A stretch of 23,572 nucleotides of DNA from Pseudomonadota bacterium. GTDB lineage: Bacteria; Myxococcota; Polyangia; Polyangiales; Polyangiaceae. The stretch lies in the NCBI GenBank assembly GCA_023419055.1, contig JAEZYO010000835.1, positions 1 through 23,572 of the forward strand. The letters are read 5' to 3'. The position numbers and the translations under genes were made by a program. Positions 13,421-22,100 of this stretch are shown here, piece by piece. The notes under the pieces are model-generated. The model did no database searches. It had not been told where the DNA came from and saw only the letters and a list, made by a program, of their open reading frames with translations. Numbering within the stretch: the first letter of the stretch is position 1; each line of letters opens with the position of its first letter.

Positions 13421-13798
13421 TCACTCTTCGCCTTCGTACTCGCAACGCGCGTCGCAGGTCTCGTGGACGATTACCCGCTCGAGCTCCGGCAGGTTCGGCT
13501 TGATGCGATCCCACAGCCAGCGCGCAAGGTTCTCGCTGGTCGGATTCTCGAGCCCAGGGACCTCGTTCAAGTAACGATGATCGACCGCGTCGTGGACGGG
13601 CGCCCACAGCTTGTCGATATCCCCATAATCGATGAACCAGCCGGTCTTGTCGTTGACGGCCCCGTAGAGGGCGAGCTCAATCTTGAAGCTGTGACCGTGG
13701 AGGCGCGCGCACTTGTGACCCTCCGGCACCTGCGGCAGGTGATGCGCGGCTTCGAACCGGAGCTCCTTGATGAGTCGAACTTTCACGGGCGGGACCAT
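13421..13798 (-). CDS. queD: 6-carboxytetrahydropterin synthase QueD
   Basis: 125 residues, normal for QueD, which converts 7,8-dihydroneopterin triphosphate to 6-carboxy-tetrahydropterin, the second step from GTP to queuosine and other 7-deazapurines. Visible: zinc ligands H20 (FEAAHHL) and the LHGHS pair (about 34/36); the catalytic Cys in GHKCARLHGH (CxxxHGH spacing separates QueD from eukaryotic PTPS); DYGDI (substrate loop); the catalytic-type VHDAVDHRYLNE; PTSENLARWLWDRI; and VHETCDARCEY with the pterin-anchoring Glu. The ATG start gives MVPPVKVRLIKELRFEAAHH; a longer open frame upstream is not protein-like. queC, queE and queF are not in this window. Divergent from the P-loop gene, about 80 bp apart. 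Confidence 0.92.
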   Translation of the reverse strand: MVPPVKVRLIKELRFEAAHHLPQVPEGHKCARLHGHSFKIELALYGAVNDKTGWFIDYGDIDKLWAPVHDAVDHRYLNEVPGLENPTSENLARWLWDRIKPNLPELERVIVHETCDARCEYEGEE

Positions 13799-13879
13799 AG
13801 CACCGGCTGAGTGAAACTCCCGGGCAATCTCGACGCCGGAGCGAGAGCCGTGTACGCCATCGAGGTCGGGGCTTTTGAG

Positions 13880-14440
13880 ATGAAAAATGCGGTGGTTTAC
13901 CTGATTGGGTTCCCTGGCTCGGGGAAGCTCACGATCGCTCGGGCGCTCGCCGCTGCGCGGTCGTGCACGGTCGTCGACAATCACCGCGTCAACCAGGTGA
14001 TCCTCGACCTCTTGGATCCGGATGGCCGCTCGTGCGTTCCCGCGGGGGTTTACCGCAACGTCGCGCGCGTCCGCTCCGTAGTGCTCGACACGGTCCGCGA
14101 TTTCGCGAAGACCGAGCGCGGCTTCGTCTTCATGAACCACCTGCTCGAGGGCGCGGACGAGAGCCTCGCGACCTACTCCGAGGTGGCCGCGACCGCTCGC
14201 GCTCGGGGCGCGAAGTTCTTGCCCGTGCGCTTCGGCATCACGCCGCGGGAGCTCGCTCGCCGAGTCGTCTCGGCCGAACGGCGAGAGAGCTTGAAGGCGA
14301 TCGATCCCGAAGCGGCAGAGGCGCTCGCTTCGACAGCTCGGGTGTTCGTGCCGCCGGATCCTCACCTCGATCTCGACGTGACGTGGTTGAGCCCCGAGCG
14401 TGCCGCGGCGCGCATCCTCGAGGAGCTCGAGAAGGCGTGA
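13880..14440 (+). CDS. P-loop kinase-like ATPase
   Basis: 186 residues from the ATG giving MKNAVVYLIGFPGSGKLTIA; a GTG 69 bases upstream would add an unconvincing leader. The P-loop is GFPGSGKLT (10-18); the usual Ser/Thr right after the Lys is Leu and the next residue is Thr, a variant I associate with a small-molecule/nucleotide kinase-like AAA subfamily. Further features: VVDNHRVNQVILDLL (Asp/His after beta2), RGFVFMNHLLEG (acidic strand end), RFGITPRELARRVVSAERRE (an Arg-rich lid region, as in gluconate/shikimate-type kinases) and HLDLDVTWLSPERAA at the C-terminus. The substrate is unknown; phosphotransfer is inferred from the fold. Its stop overlaps the start of the small membrane protein (GTGA). 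Confidence 0.7.
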   Translation: MKNAVVYLIGFPGSGKLTIARALAAARSCTVVDNHRVNQVILDLLDPDGRSCVPAGVYRNVARVRSVVLDTVRDFAKTERGFVFMNHLLEGADESLATYSEVAATARARGAKFLPVRFGITPRELARRVVSAERRESLKAIDPEAAEALASTARVFVPPDPHLDLDVTWLSPERAAARILEELEKA

Positions 14441-14640
14441 GCCGCTGGAGCTGGACGCAATTCACTTGCGCGTTCCTGCTCGCAGGATTCATCGCGTTTC
14501 TGAACATTTCATTTCCGCTCGATGGCCTCGCCCTGCATCTCGTGAATGTTCTGGTCCTTGCCGGCATGTGCGGCGCTCTCGCCGGGCGCTTCGGAGATGC
14601 GGCGTGGCACACGTTGGTTCGCATCTTCCGCTGGATGTAG
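14437..14640 (+). CDS. 67-residue two-helix membrane protein coupled to the kinase-like gene
   Basis: The GTG start overlaps the kinase-like stop by four bases. The product (MSRWSWTQFTCAF ... TLVRIFRWM) has two hydrophobic helices, TCAFLLAGFIAFLNISF and ALHLVNVLVLAGMCGALAG, with a short loop and basic ends (RFGD..WHTLVRIFRWM). No family is recognised. A much longer frame covers the same stretch, but its first two thirds are out-of-frame kinase sequence. The coupling suggests the two are made together, though nothing links their functions directly. Confidence 0.55.
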   Translation: MSRWSWTQFTCAFLLAGFIAFLNISFPLDGLALHLVNVLVLAGMCGALAGRFGDAAWHTLVRIFRWM

Positions 14641-14677
14641 GTGGGAACATCCCAGAGACCGGAGTGTCAGGGCCGAA

Positions 14678-15964
14678 GTGGGCCCAGCTTCTCGTTCAAT
14701 TCTTCCGGCGCTGCTAGTAGCGGTCGCTTGCTCGTCACCGCCGGTCCCGCGTGCGGCGGAGCGAGCACCGAACGTGACGCCGACCGTCTCCACGAGAACG
14801 GCGCCGCCCCTGCCTCCGCCGGTGAGCACGCCGGAGCTCGTCGCAGGCGAACCCTGCGAGGCCGTCGAGCTCCCCGACGATCTTCCCGAACGAGGTCGTA
14901 TCATCGAGCTCCTGGTGCAGACGGCCACGGAGCGCGACGCGGCCTGCGTGGTTCGAGCCATCGAGCAGAGTTATCCCAAGCTCGCCGTTCAATCTCCGCC
15001 GCCGTCGAGCCTGCCCGAGCTCCGCAAATGGTGGGAGTTCATCGGCTCTCGCGCCCAGCGCTACGAGTTCGGTCCCGACGAGCTCGTCGTTCTGCCCGAG
15101 CTCCCGAAACCGCTACGGGACCGGCGACGCGTTGCGTTCGAGCCCGTGCTGTGCGGGCCGGTAGATCCCGAGTCCTGCGACACCGAGAGCCGTGCTTTTC
15201 TCGCGGCTGCAGAGCAGCAGCTCGGGGCGCTGAGCGAGCTTCATCGCATCGAGCGAGCCCAGAAGGACGCCGCGAGCGACGAGGGAGAGCCGACAGTCGA
15301 GAAGTGCGCCGAGGAAGCGCGGACCGACGGCGGCTACGGCGCGTGGCACGCCTGCGTCAGGCGCCTGGTCCCGACACGTCTCGTCTTCCCACGTGAGGCC
15401 TTTCGAATGCCGGAACAAGGCGTTCTCAGGACGCACCTGGACGGGGACTCGTGCAGCGAAAGAGAAGCCTATTCGCTGAAATCAGGGATCGTATTGACCC
15501 GCATCCAGTGCTGGCCGCGCGCATCGAAGGAGCCTTTGATCCGCCATCGTGTTGAGCGGGTGGACACGAAAGCCGTGCAGCGAGCGGCGCTTTTCATCGC
15601 TATCTCGAAGGAACTGCAGAAGAGCCCCGCTTACGTCCGGAGCTTCGCCCTTCCGCTAGGTTTAGAGAAGGCCGAAACCTACGGGACTGCTTCGAGTCGA
15701 AGCTGGCGGAGTCACGCGATCAAGCTTCGATACGAACTGCACGGGGTTCTCGCGGAGGTGCAGAGCGATTGGCTCTACGTGCACCACGAGAGCGACACGC
15801 CGAGGCGCTTCATCGTCCAGCTGCTACTCGGCTTGAGGAACGCGAGCTCGCCCTCCTGTGCGACTCCTGGCGACAAAGCCGAGCTCACCGAGCTCTTCGG
15901 GCACCTGGCGCAACGGGAAGAAGACCCGGAGCGAACGCTCGCGAGTCTCGCTTGTCCGCCGTGA
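14678..15964 (+). CDS. Large hypothetical lipoprotein
   Basis: 428 residues from the GTG giving MGPASRSILPALLVAVACSS; lipobox AVAC, Cys about 18. Longer upstream starts place the signal too far from the N-terminus. After a Pro/Thr/Val linker (TVSTRTAPPLPPPVSTPELV) the protein is soluble, with scattered cysteines (GEPCEAVEL, AACVV, VLCGPVDPESCDTES, EKCAEEA, HACVRRL, DSCSERE, IQCWPR, PSCATPG, SLACPP), some perhaps in disulfides. No motif ties it to a known family. It ends three bases before the convergent tamB-like gene, with no terminator between them, so transcripts from both sides are likely to overlap. Confidence 0.7.
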   Translation: MGPASRSILPALLVAVACSSPPVPRAAERAPNVTPTVSTRTAPPLPPPVSTPELVAGEPCEAVELPDDLPERGRIIELLVQTATERDAACVVRAIEQSYPKLAVQSPPPSSLPELRKWWEFIGSRAQRYEFGPDELVVLPELPKPLRDRRRVAFEPVLCGPVDPESCDTESRAFLAAAEQQLGALSELHRIERAQKDAASDEGEPTVEKCAEEARTDGGYGAWHACVRRLVPTRLVFPREAFRMPEQGVLRTHLDGDSCSEREAYSLKSGIVLTRIQCWPRASKEPLIRHRVERVDTKAVQRAALFIAISKELQKSPAYVRSFALPLGLEKAETYGTASSRSWRSHAIKLRYELHGVLAEVQSDWLYVHHESDTPRRFIVQLLLGLRNASSPSCATPGDKAELTELFGHLAQREEDPERTLASLACPP

Positions 15965-15967
15965 ACG

Positions 15968-18900
15968 TTACTGCCCGAACTCGAGGCGCCAGCGGATGTC
16001 GGCGCCGAGGTTACCGACCGATGAGCTCGAGATGTCGTTCACGTTGTCGTACGAGCCCTCGACGCTCACCCGATTGCTGAGCTGCCACTCGACGTTGGAG
16101 CGCACCTCGCGCGACTCCGAGAGGCCCGTGGTGACGTTGGCTCGCACGCGATCGGCCAGGCGCTTGCCGATCGTGACCGTGGGCTCGGTGCGGCCAGTGC
16201 GCGAGGAATAGGCGCTGCCGAAGCGGAACTCGTCGATGAGCGGGACCGCGCTCGTGACGGCGCGATCCGCGCCGCTCAGCGTGCCGAGCGCTTCGAGCGC
16301 CACGCTCTCGCCGACCGCAGCGCTCTGCGCCTGATCGAGCTCGGCGCGGGTGAGGCCGACCGTGAGGAGGAGGAAGATGTCGTCCTGGGCGAGCGCGGGG
16401 TCGCTCGTGAGGTCGATCTTGAGGTTGTCCGCGTCGCCGTGCGCGTGCAGGCGGATGTTCCAGCGCCCGGAGTCGACGCTCGTGGTGCTGCCCGAGCTCG
16501 CGCCCGAAGCGGAAGCGGAGCCGCCGGAGGGGCCCTGTCCGCCCGGTCCACCGGCGCGGGACTCGGAGTTGTCCGCGTAGCGGCGGTACTCCGTGACGGC
16601 GGTCACGTCGACCTGGGGGGCGATGCGCGTCGCGTCGTCGAAGCGCACGTTGCCTTCGACGATCTCGAACTCGCTGCGGCGAAGGAAGATGCGACCGCCG
16701 CGCGGCAGCTCGACGGTTCCGCGCATGCCGAAGCGACCGTTCGTGCCGACGAGCTCGAGCCCCTCGTCGCCGAGCTTGAGCTCGGCCTCGATCAGGTTGT
16801 TCTGCAGCTTGAGCGGACGCGCAGCGTGCAGGGTGACGTCGAAAGCCACCATGTCGTCGTCCGGGTCGTACGAGTCGACCGCGGTGCGCCGGCCGCGCTG
16901 CGCGAGCGAGCCGATGTCGGCGGTCATGGTCACGGCGCGCCGGTACTCGAACGACTTCAGGTGCACGTCGCCCGTGATGCGCGGCAGCTTCTCCGGAGAG
17001 CCGGGGTCGAAGTTCGTGACGAGGTCCGCGTCGGCCACCGCTCGGATGCCGTCACCCATGGGGAGCGCGAGGTCGCGAGCGCCGAGCTTGAGGCGGGCGG
17101 CGCCCACCTCGAAACCACGCAGCGGCGCGCCCCCGCTGAGGGTCAACGCGCCGCTACCGAGCTTGGCGGAGCCGCGACGGATCGTAAGCTCCCCGTTCTC
17201 GATGGCGACGGCGACGTCGATGTCGCTGAGCGGCGCGTGCAGGCCCCGCACCGTCACCTCCCCGCGCGTGAGCTCGAAGCCGCCGGCCGCGCGCGGGCTC
17301 ACGAGCGGCCCCTCCAGGCGCAAGCTGCCGCCGAGCGTGCCGGTCGCGCGCTCGATGCGCGGCACCACGCCGACCAGGCTGGCGAGCGCGACGGGGCGGA
17401 GCGCGAGCGTCCCGTCGAGATCCGGCGAGCCGTCCAGGTGATGGACCGACCCCGAGAAGTCGAAGCCCACGCGCTGTCCGCGCGGCGTCACGACATCGAG
17501 CCCCAGCCCTCCGATCCAGAGCTTGCGATCCGCCACTTCAATCGGCTGACTCGATGGCAAGAGCTCCACGGTGTATCCGGCGCGCGAGAGCCGGAGCTGG
17601 TCGAGCTTGACCTTCACCTCCGAGCTCGAGGGTCGCGCCATCGGGAGCTCCTCGATCTCGATCTTGCCGGTCGCGCGCCCCTCGACCCGCGACTCGGACA
17701 GCGCGACGGTGCTCGAGAGCTCGCCGAGCGCTCCCACGTCGACCGAGTCGAGCAAGACCGTGCCGCGCACGAGCTTGTTCTTCTGGCGCGTGATGCTCAG
17801 GTTCTGGAGCTCGACTTGCCCGCCGAACAGCTTGCCGTTCACGACGAACAGGCCCGAAGAGCGATCGGCGGTGTACTCGCTCTTGTCGAACGGCGGAGTG
17901 ACCGGGCCGCCGCACTTCGTCGTGCGGAGGACGGGCCGATTCACCGCGACCGGATCGAGCTCCACCCGGAACTCGGAGGCCGGCAGCGTGGCTCGCCCGA
18001 GGTGCACCGGCGAGAGGCGCGCCTTGGCGTCGACCTTGAGCAGATCGAGGGTGCCGCTGATTTCGGCCTCGGCGGACGCGCGCGCGTCGGCGCCGCGCAG
18101 GAGCACGGGCACCGCGTCGATCTTGTTGATGGGCACCGACGTCGCGACGAGGTGTCCGGCGATCTTCGCGCCGCGCTTCACGTCGATCGAGCCGATGAGG
18201 AGCCCAGAGCCCTTGCGCAGCGTGAGGCTCGGCACCTCGAGCTCCATGCCGTGGTACGTCGCCTCGCGATCGAACCAGCGGAAGTCGAACTCCGCCTCTC
18301 CGCCGTCGTAGCGCTCCTCGAAGAGCTCGGCGTAGTGAAACGTGACCTTGCCCTGAGTCTCGAGCAGGCCGCCGCCGCAGGTGTCTTCCTTGCCGCCGAA
18401 CACGTAGCGCACGCGCGCGTCGAGCGCGGTCTCGCCCTTGATGTCGTCCCAGCGCGGATCCTGGTCGAAGTGCCACATCGCGAAGAAGTCGCGAATGTCG
18501 AACGCGGCGGAGGTCGCCTCGGCGTCGACCCGGATGCTCGCGTCCGTGTCGAAATCGAGCTTCGCCGTCGGCACCTTGTAGGCGCTCCGGCCCTTCTGGG
18601 CGACCACGTCGGTGAGCTCGAGCCAGAGCGGCTTGAAGCGCACCTTGGCGCTCTGGATGTCGCCGAAAGGGAAGCCGCCGAACTCGAAGCCCGCGACCTT
18701 CAGGTTACCGGTGAGCGTCGGGTCGCCACCCGCGCCGACCATCTCGACGTCGACGTCGGCCTTGCCCGACATCGGGATGTCGACGAGCGGGCTCACGTCG
18801 GCCAGATCGAGCTTGCCGCCCTTCGGCACGCTGAGCTTGATGGTGTTGTCGAAGCCGATCGACACCATCGCGACGTACAGGCTGCTCTTCCCGAAGTCGG

Positions 18901-20473
18901 TGCGCGTGTCGTAGATCTGGAACGCGTCGGGCCGCACGCCGAGGCGCCCGCGCACCATCGCGTGCTTCACGCCGATCATGTGCTTGCGACCGCGCTCGTG
19001 GTACGCGCGATCGAAGACCTCGAAATCCTTGGTGTCGGCGGTGATCTCCGCGTCGATCTTGAGCGGCGAGAACGTGCCGGAGATCTTCTTGACCAGCGTC
19101 TTGTCGAGATCCCACCAGATGATGGTGTCCGGGGTGACGCCCAGATCGCGCATCAGCGCGGAGAACTGCATGCCCTTGCCGTCGACGAGCTCCACGGAGA
19201 GCGTCCCGCCCGGCGCGAACGGCTCGATGCGCGCGTTCTTGAGGCGCACGTCACCGTCCGCGAACAGCATGCGGTAGTTGGGCACGAGGATGACGTCGTC
19301 CTCGAGCTTGAGGTCGACCTCGAGCTCCCGCGCGAGCTTGTAGCGCTCGAACTCGATCCCCCCGCCCGTCACGCGGCCGTCGAACTCGGGGAGGCGGCTC
19401 TTGCCGTCGAAGCGCACGTCGCCGGAGAGCGCGGCCCAGCCGCGCAGCGGCAGGCTCTTGACGAAGCGATTGGTGAGGTCGATGGGCGCGCGCGCCAGGA
19501 AGTGCCCGTAGACCGAGGGAGGCCCGTCCTTGCGGAGCCCGACCCGCAGCTGCGAGACGCGCACGGCGAGCTGGCGCGTGTTCGCCTCGACGTTCTCGCA
19601 GCTCGGCGCGTCACCGCGCGCGACGTCGCCGTCCGCCACGCCGAGGAGCGAGAAGCGGCGCACCAAGATCTGCTGCTTGTCCGCGTGGACGCGCGCCTCG
19701 AGCCGGCAGATCACGTCGTCGTCGTAGACCTTCGTGCCGGTGGTCGCGATCTCCTTGGTGAGCTCGACGCGCTCGCGGCGGATGGTGCTCTTGCCGGAGT
19801 GGAGCGACAGCTCGAAGACGTCGTTCTCTTCCGCGAAGACATCGAGGTCGACGTAGCCCGTCTGCACGTGCGTCCCGTCGACGTCGACGTCGAAGCGCCC
19901 CTCCGTCACCGCCAGGGAGAAGAACGGAGTCTGCTTCGCGCCGGTGCTCTTCGCCGGCGGCTCCGGCAGCTTGTACTTGAGGTTCGTGATCTTGCCGTCC
20001 CGGATCACGAGCCGGACATGCGGCTTCTCGAGCGCGATCTCGCCCAGATCGAGCCTCCCGGCCAGGAGCGAGAACACGCGCGGGCTCGCGGAGACGGTCT
20101 CGGTGACCAGCGCGGGCGCCCCGCCGTCGCTCGAGGGGACTTTGAGGTTCGTGATGGCGAGACGCAGCGGGAGCAGGCGAACGCTCACCTGGTACTCGGC
20201 CGTCACGCCCAGCTGAGCCTCGAGCAGGCGACGGGTCTCCTTTTCCGCCCAGCGTTGAACAGGGGCCGAGCTGACGAGCAGCGCGGCTGCAATCGGGACC
20301 ACCCCGACGAGTGCGAGCAGCGCGCAGAGGAGCTTGGCCAGGAACCTGCCCAAATCCCAGCGCGGCGGCGGCGGAACGCTCACCCGCGGCGGAACGCTCG
20401 CCCGAGGCGGCACGCTCGCCCTCGCGTCCACATTTTCAGGTGGCGCGTCGCGGAGATCGTCTCTCTCGAGCAT
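15968..20473 (-). CDS. tamB: TamB/AsmA-like inner-membrane-anchored bridge protein
   Basis: 1501 residues. TamB-type proteins have a single N-terminal helix, a long hydrophobic beta-taco groove spanning the periplasm and a DUF490 C-terminus; they take part in outer-membrane protein assembly and/or phospholipid transport. Seen here: a cytoplasmic leader with three repeats (RASVPP/RASVPP/RVSVPP, about 18-37), a helix at about 42-68 (FLAKLLCALLALVGVVPIAA), many alternating beta strands, a Gly/Ser linker at about 1302-1332, and a C-terminal part with GRFGMRGTVELPRGGRIFLR, FEIVEGNVRFDDATRIAPQV and SDPALAQDDIFLLLTVGLTR, ending VGNLGADIRWRLEFGQ. These are strong TamB hallmarks. It is longer than E. 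coli TamB (about 1260). No tamA partner is in the window. Confidence 0.9.
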   Translation of the reverse strand: MLERDDLRDAPPENVDARASVPPRASVPPRVSVPPPPRWDLGRFLAKLLCALLALVGVVPIAAALLVSSAPVQRWAEKETRRLLEAQLGVTAEYQVSVRLLPLRLAITNLKVPSSDGGAPALVTETVSASPRVFSLLAGRLDLGEIALEKPHVRLVIRDGKITNLKYKLPEPPAKSTGAKQTPFFSLAVTEGRFDVDVDGTHVQTGYVDLDVFAEENDVFELSLHSGKSTIRRERVELTKEIATTGTKVYDDDVICRLEARVHADKQQILVRRFSLLGVADGDVARGDAPSCENVEANTRQLAVRVSQLRVGLRKDGPPSVYGHFLARAPIDLTNRFVKSLPLRGWAALSGDVRFDGKSRLPEFDGRVTGGGIEFERYKLARELEVDLKLEDDVILVPNYRMLFADGDVRLKNARIEPFAPGGTLSVELVDGKGMQFSALMRDLGVTPDTIIWWDLDKTLVKKISGTFSPLKIDAEITADTKDFEVFDRAYHERGRKHMIGVKHAMVRGRLGVRPDAFQIYDTRTDFGKSSLYVAMVSIGFDNTIKLSVPKGGKLDLADVSPLVDIPMSGKADVDVEMVGAGGDPTLTGNLKVAGFEFGGFPFGDIQSAKVRFKPLWLELTDVVAQKGRSAYKVPTAKLDFDTDASIRVDAEATSAAFDIRDFFAMWHFDQDPRWDDIKGETALDARVRYVFGGKEDTCGGGLLETQGKVTFHYAELFEERYDGGEAEFDFRWFDREATYHGMELEVPSLTLRKGSGLLIGSIDVKRGAKIAGHLVATSVPINKIDAVPVLLRGADARASAEAEISGTLDLLKVDAKARLSPVHLGRATLPASEFRVELDPVAVNRPVLRTTKCGGPVTPPFDKSEYTADRSSGLFVVNGKLFGGQVELQNLSITRQKNKLVRGTVLLDSVDVGALGELSSTVALSESRVEGRATGKIEIEELPMARPSSSEVKVKLDQLRLSRAGYTVELLPSSQPIEVADRKLWIGGLGLDVVTPRGQRVGFDFSGSVHHLDGSPDLDGTLALRPVALASLVGVVPRIERATGTLGGSLRLEGPLVSPRAAGGFELTRGEVTVRGLHAPLSDIDVAVAIENGELTIRRGSAKLGSGALTLSGGAPLRGFEVGAARLKLGARDLALPMGDGIRAVADADLVTNFDPGSPEKLPRITGDVHLKSFEYRRAVTMTADIGSLAQRGRRTAVDSYDPDDDMVAFDVTLHAARPLKLQNNLIEAELKLGDEGLELVGTNGRFGMRGTVELPRGGRIFLRRSEFEIVEGNVRFDDATRIAPQVDVTAVTEYRRYADNSESRAGGPGGQGPSGGSASASGASSGSTTSVDSGRWNIRLHAHGDADNLKIDLTSDPALAQDDIFLLLTVGLTRAELDQAQSAAVGESVALEALGTLSGADRAVTSAVPLIDEFRFGSAYSSRTGRTEPTVTIGKRLADRVRANVTTGLSESREVRSNVEWQLSNRVSVEGSYDNVNDISSSSVGNLGADIRWRLEFGQ
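20371..20424. repeat. Three 18-bp tandem repeats in the tamB-like leader
   Basis: Three successive units (GGCGGAACGCTCACCCGC, GGCGGAACGCTCGCCCGA, GGCGGCACGCTCGCCCTC on the plus strand) encode the repeated xASVPP hexapeptides of the cytoplasmic N-terminus. Being in multiples of three, copy-number change would keep the frame. Confidence 0.7.
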
Positions 20474-20678
20474 GTTCGTCGCGGGACCGGTCCTAGCCTA
20501 TCGCGCAAGAAGCCCCGGGGCCCGTTTTCGGCGCCAACCCTCGGGGTGAACCGGGAACGGACGTTCAGCAAAATTCATCGTCATCAGCCCTTTTCCCTTG
20601 CCTCCGAACGGCTACGGTCTAGAAGGACCGGCCCTTCGCAGCGCCCTCCGAGGCCCAATTCTGGAAGGGCCCGACGCC
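20474..20678. promoter_or_regulatory. Divergent promoter region between tamB-like and HD-domain genes
   Basis: About 200 bp separate the two divergent starts. It contains a 10-bp palindrome GGACCGGTCC (20485-20494) close to the tamB-like start and a Shine-Dalgarno-like GGAAGG before the HD gene. I see no convincing -35/-10 pair. A regulator site is possible at the palindrome but unsupported otherwise. Confidence 0.35.
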
Positions 20679-21614
20679 ATGCCGCGACCGAACGCCAGCG
20701 AATCAGGCAACCCCGACCGAGCGATTGACGCGCTCGAGCGGGCGCTCGCCTGCGCAGAGCAAGGGGCACCCGACCGACCCGTGGTGCTCGTGGACCCCGC
20801 CGATCTGTCGGCGCTGGGACCCGACGACATCCGCAAGCGTCTCGACCGCGTCATGATGGGTGAGCGGCCGGACGAAGGGCTCGACTCGTTGCTCGTCACG
20901 GGGGTGCTCGACGCCCTCCTGCCCGAGGTCAAGGCGATGGTCGGCTTCGGCGACGGGGAGTGGCGACACAAGGACGTGTGGAAGCACACCAAGCAAGTCG
21001 TGACGCAGAGCGTGCCGCGCATCGAGGTGCGCTACGGCGCGCTCTTCCACGACATCGGCAAGGTGAAGACCCGCAGCATCTCGCCCGACGGTGAGGTGCA
21101 CTTCTTCGGTCACGCCGAGGTCGGGGCGCGCATGTTCGACAAGCTCGAGCGACGCCAGCGCCTGTTCGCCGCGACCGAGAGCCTGCGCTCGTCGGTGCGC
21201 TTCCTCGTGCTGCACCACCTGCGAGCGAGCCAGTACGACGGGAAATGGACCGACAGCGCGGTCCGTCGCTTCGCGCGAGAGATCGGCCCGCACCTCGACG
21301 ATCTGCTCTGCCTGTCGCGCGCGGACATCACCACCAAGCGCCCCGAGAAGAAGCGCCGTGGGATCTCGCTGATCGACGAGCTCGCCGGGCGCATCGGCGT
21401 TCTCGCGGAAGCGGACGCGCAGAAGCCGCCGCTCCCCACGGGGGTCGGGAACGAGATCATGACGACCTTCAAGCTGCCACCCTCGCGCCTGATCGGAGAG
21501 ATCAAGCGCGCGCTGGAGGCGGCCGTCGAGGCGGGCGAAATCGAGCCGTACCTCGAGTCGAGCGCGTACGTCGAGTTCGTGGGGCAGCACAAGGCCCGCT
21601 TCGGCCTCGAGTAG
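20679..21614 (+). CDS. Head-less HD-domain protein related to CCA-adding enzymes
   Basis: 311 residues from the ATG with GGAAGG upstream. An HD metal-dependent phosphohydrolase core is visible: WRHKDVWKHTKQVV (H97/H103), RYGALFHDIGK (H124/D125), FFGHAEVG (H145), VLHHLRASQYD (about 179) and SRADITTK (D215). Just before it, DDIRKRLDRVMMGERPDEGL and LVTGVLDALLPEVKAMVGF match the neck region of tRNA nucleotidyltransferase/poly(A) polymerase family proteins (ERI..EL...L..pp..GL.LL...GLL..LLPE). The nucleotidyltransferase head (GGS...DxD, about 150 residues) is missing, replaced by a 40-residue acidic leader. It is probably a stand-alone phosphohydrolase, perhaps acting on tRNA 3' ends or 2',3'-cyclic nucleotides; this is inference. 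It has no operon partner. Confidence 0.8.
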   Translation: MPRPNASESGNPDRAIDALERALACAEQGAPDRPVVLVDPADLSALGPDDIRKRLDRVMMGERPDEGLDSLLVTGVLDALLPEVKAMVGFGDGEWRHKDVWKHTKQVVTQSVPRIEVRYGALFHDIGKVKTRSISPDGEVHFFGHAEVGARMFDKLERRQRLFAATESLRSSVRFLVLHHLRASQYDGKWTDSAVRRFAREIGPHLDDLLCLSRADITTKRPEKKRRGISLIDELAGRIGVLAEADAQKPPLPTGVGNEIMTTFKLPPSRLIGEIKRALEAAVEAGEIEPYLESSAYVEFVGQHKARFGLE

Positions 21615-21686
21615 CCGGGCCGCCTGCGGCGAGTCGTCGAATGCCCCGCTTGCGAGCGAGCTCTCGTTCGTTAGGTTGGGTTCGGA

Positions 21687-22094
21687 ATGACAGCGGCTCG
21701 ATATGACGAGAGCGAGTGGCCGCTGGTCATCGTGACGATGCCCGGCCCGGCCATGTCGCGCGACGAGTTCGACGCTCACCTGGCTCGCATCACGTCGTAC
21801 TACTCTCGCGGCGCGTTCGCGCTCCTCGTCGATACGCGCAACGCCGCTCCGCTCGACGCGAACCAGCGGCGCATGATCGCCGACGAGATCGAGGCCAACC
21901 AGAAGCGCTACCCGAATGGGCTGCTCGCCTGCGCCGTCGTCATGACCTCGGCGGTACAGCGCGGCGTGATGCGGGCCATCTTGTGGCTGACGAGCCCGCG
22001 ATTCGAGATGGAGCCGTTCAGCGACGTGACTGAGGCGACGACCTGGCTCAGATCCAAGATCGCTCGTGCCGGACGCGACAAGCGCACGGCCTGA
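21687..22094 (+). CDS. Small cytoplasmic protein, STAS/SpoIIAA-like in appearance
   Basis: 135 residues, no signal or membrane helix. The layout alternates strands and helices: WPLVIVTMPGP (beta1), SRDEFDAHLARITSYYS (alpha1), GAFALLVDTRNAAPLDANQ (beta2 plus loop, with an Asp-Thr at the strand end as in STAS-like folds), RRMIADEIEANQKRYPNG (alpha2), LLACAVVMTSAVQRGVMRAI (beta3/alpha3), FEMEPFSDVTEATTWLRSKI (beta4/alpha4). This resembles SpoIIAA-like proteins found widely in myxobacteria, but that is shape similarity only. Its ATG follows a roughly 70-bp gap after the HD-domain gene. It converges on the BFD-like gene with a 6-base gap. Confidence 0.6.
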   Translation: MTAARYDESEWPLVIVTMPGPAMSRDEFDAHLARITSYYSRGAFALLVDTRNAAPLDANQRRMIADEIEANQKRYPNGLLACAVVMTSAVQRGVMRAILWLTSPRFEMEPFSDVTEATTWLRSKIARAGRDKRTA

Positions 22095-22100
22095 CGCCGC

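Noticed and set aside
20485..20494. Similarity of GGACCGGTCC to the MITE ends (shared CCGGTCCTA)
   Set aside because: Only nine bases are shared and no second end or target duplication was found, so it is treated as chance.
16439..20728. A very long open frame (about 1400 codons) antisense to the tamB-like gene
   Set aside because: It mirrors the tamB-like codons, is composed almost only of Arg, Glu, Ala, His, Leu and Val without order, and the sense strand has clear TamB motifs.
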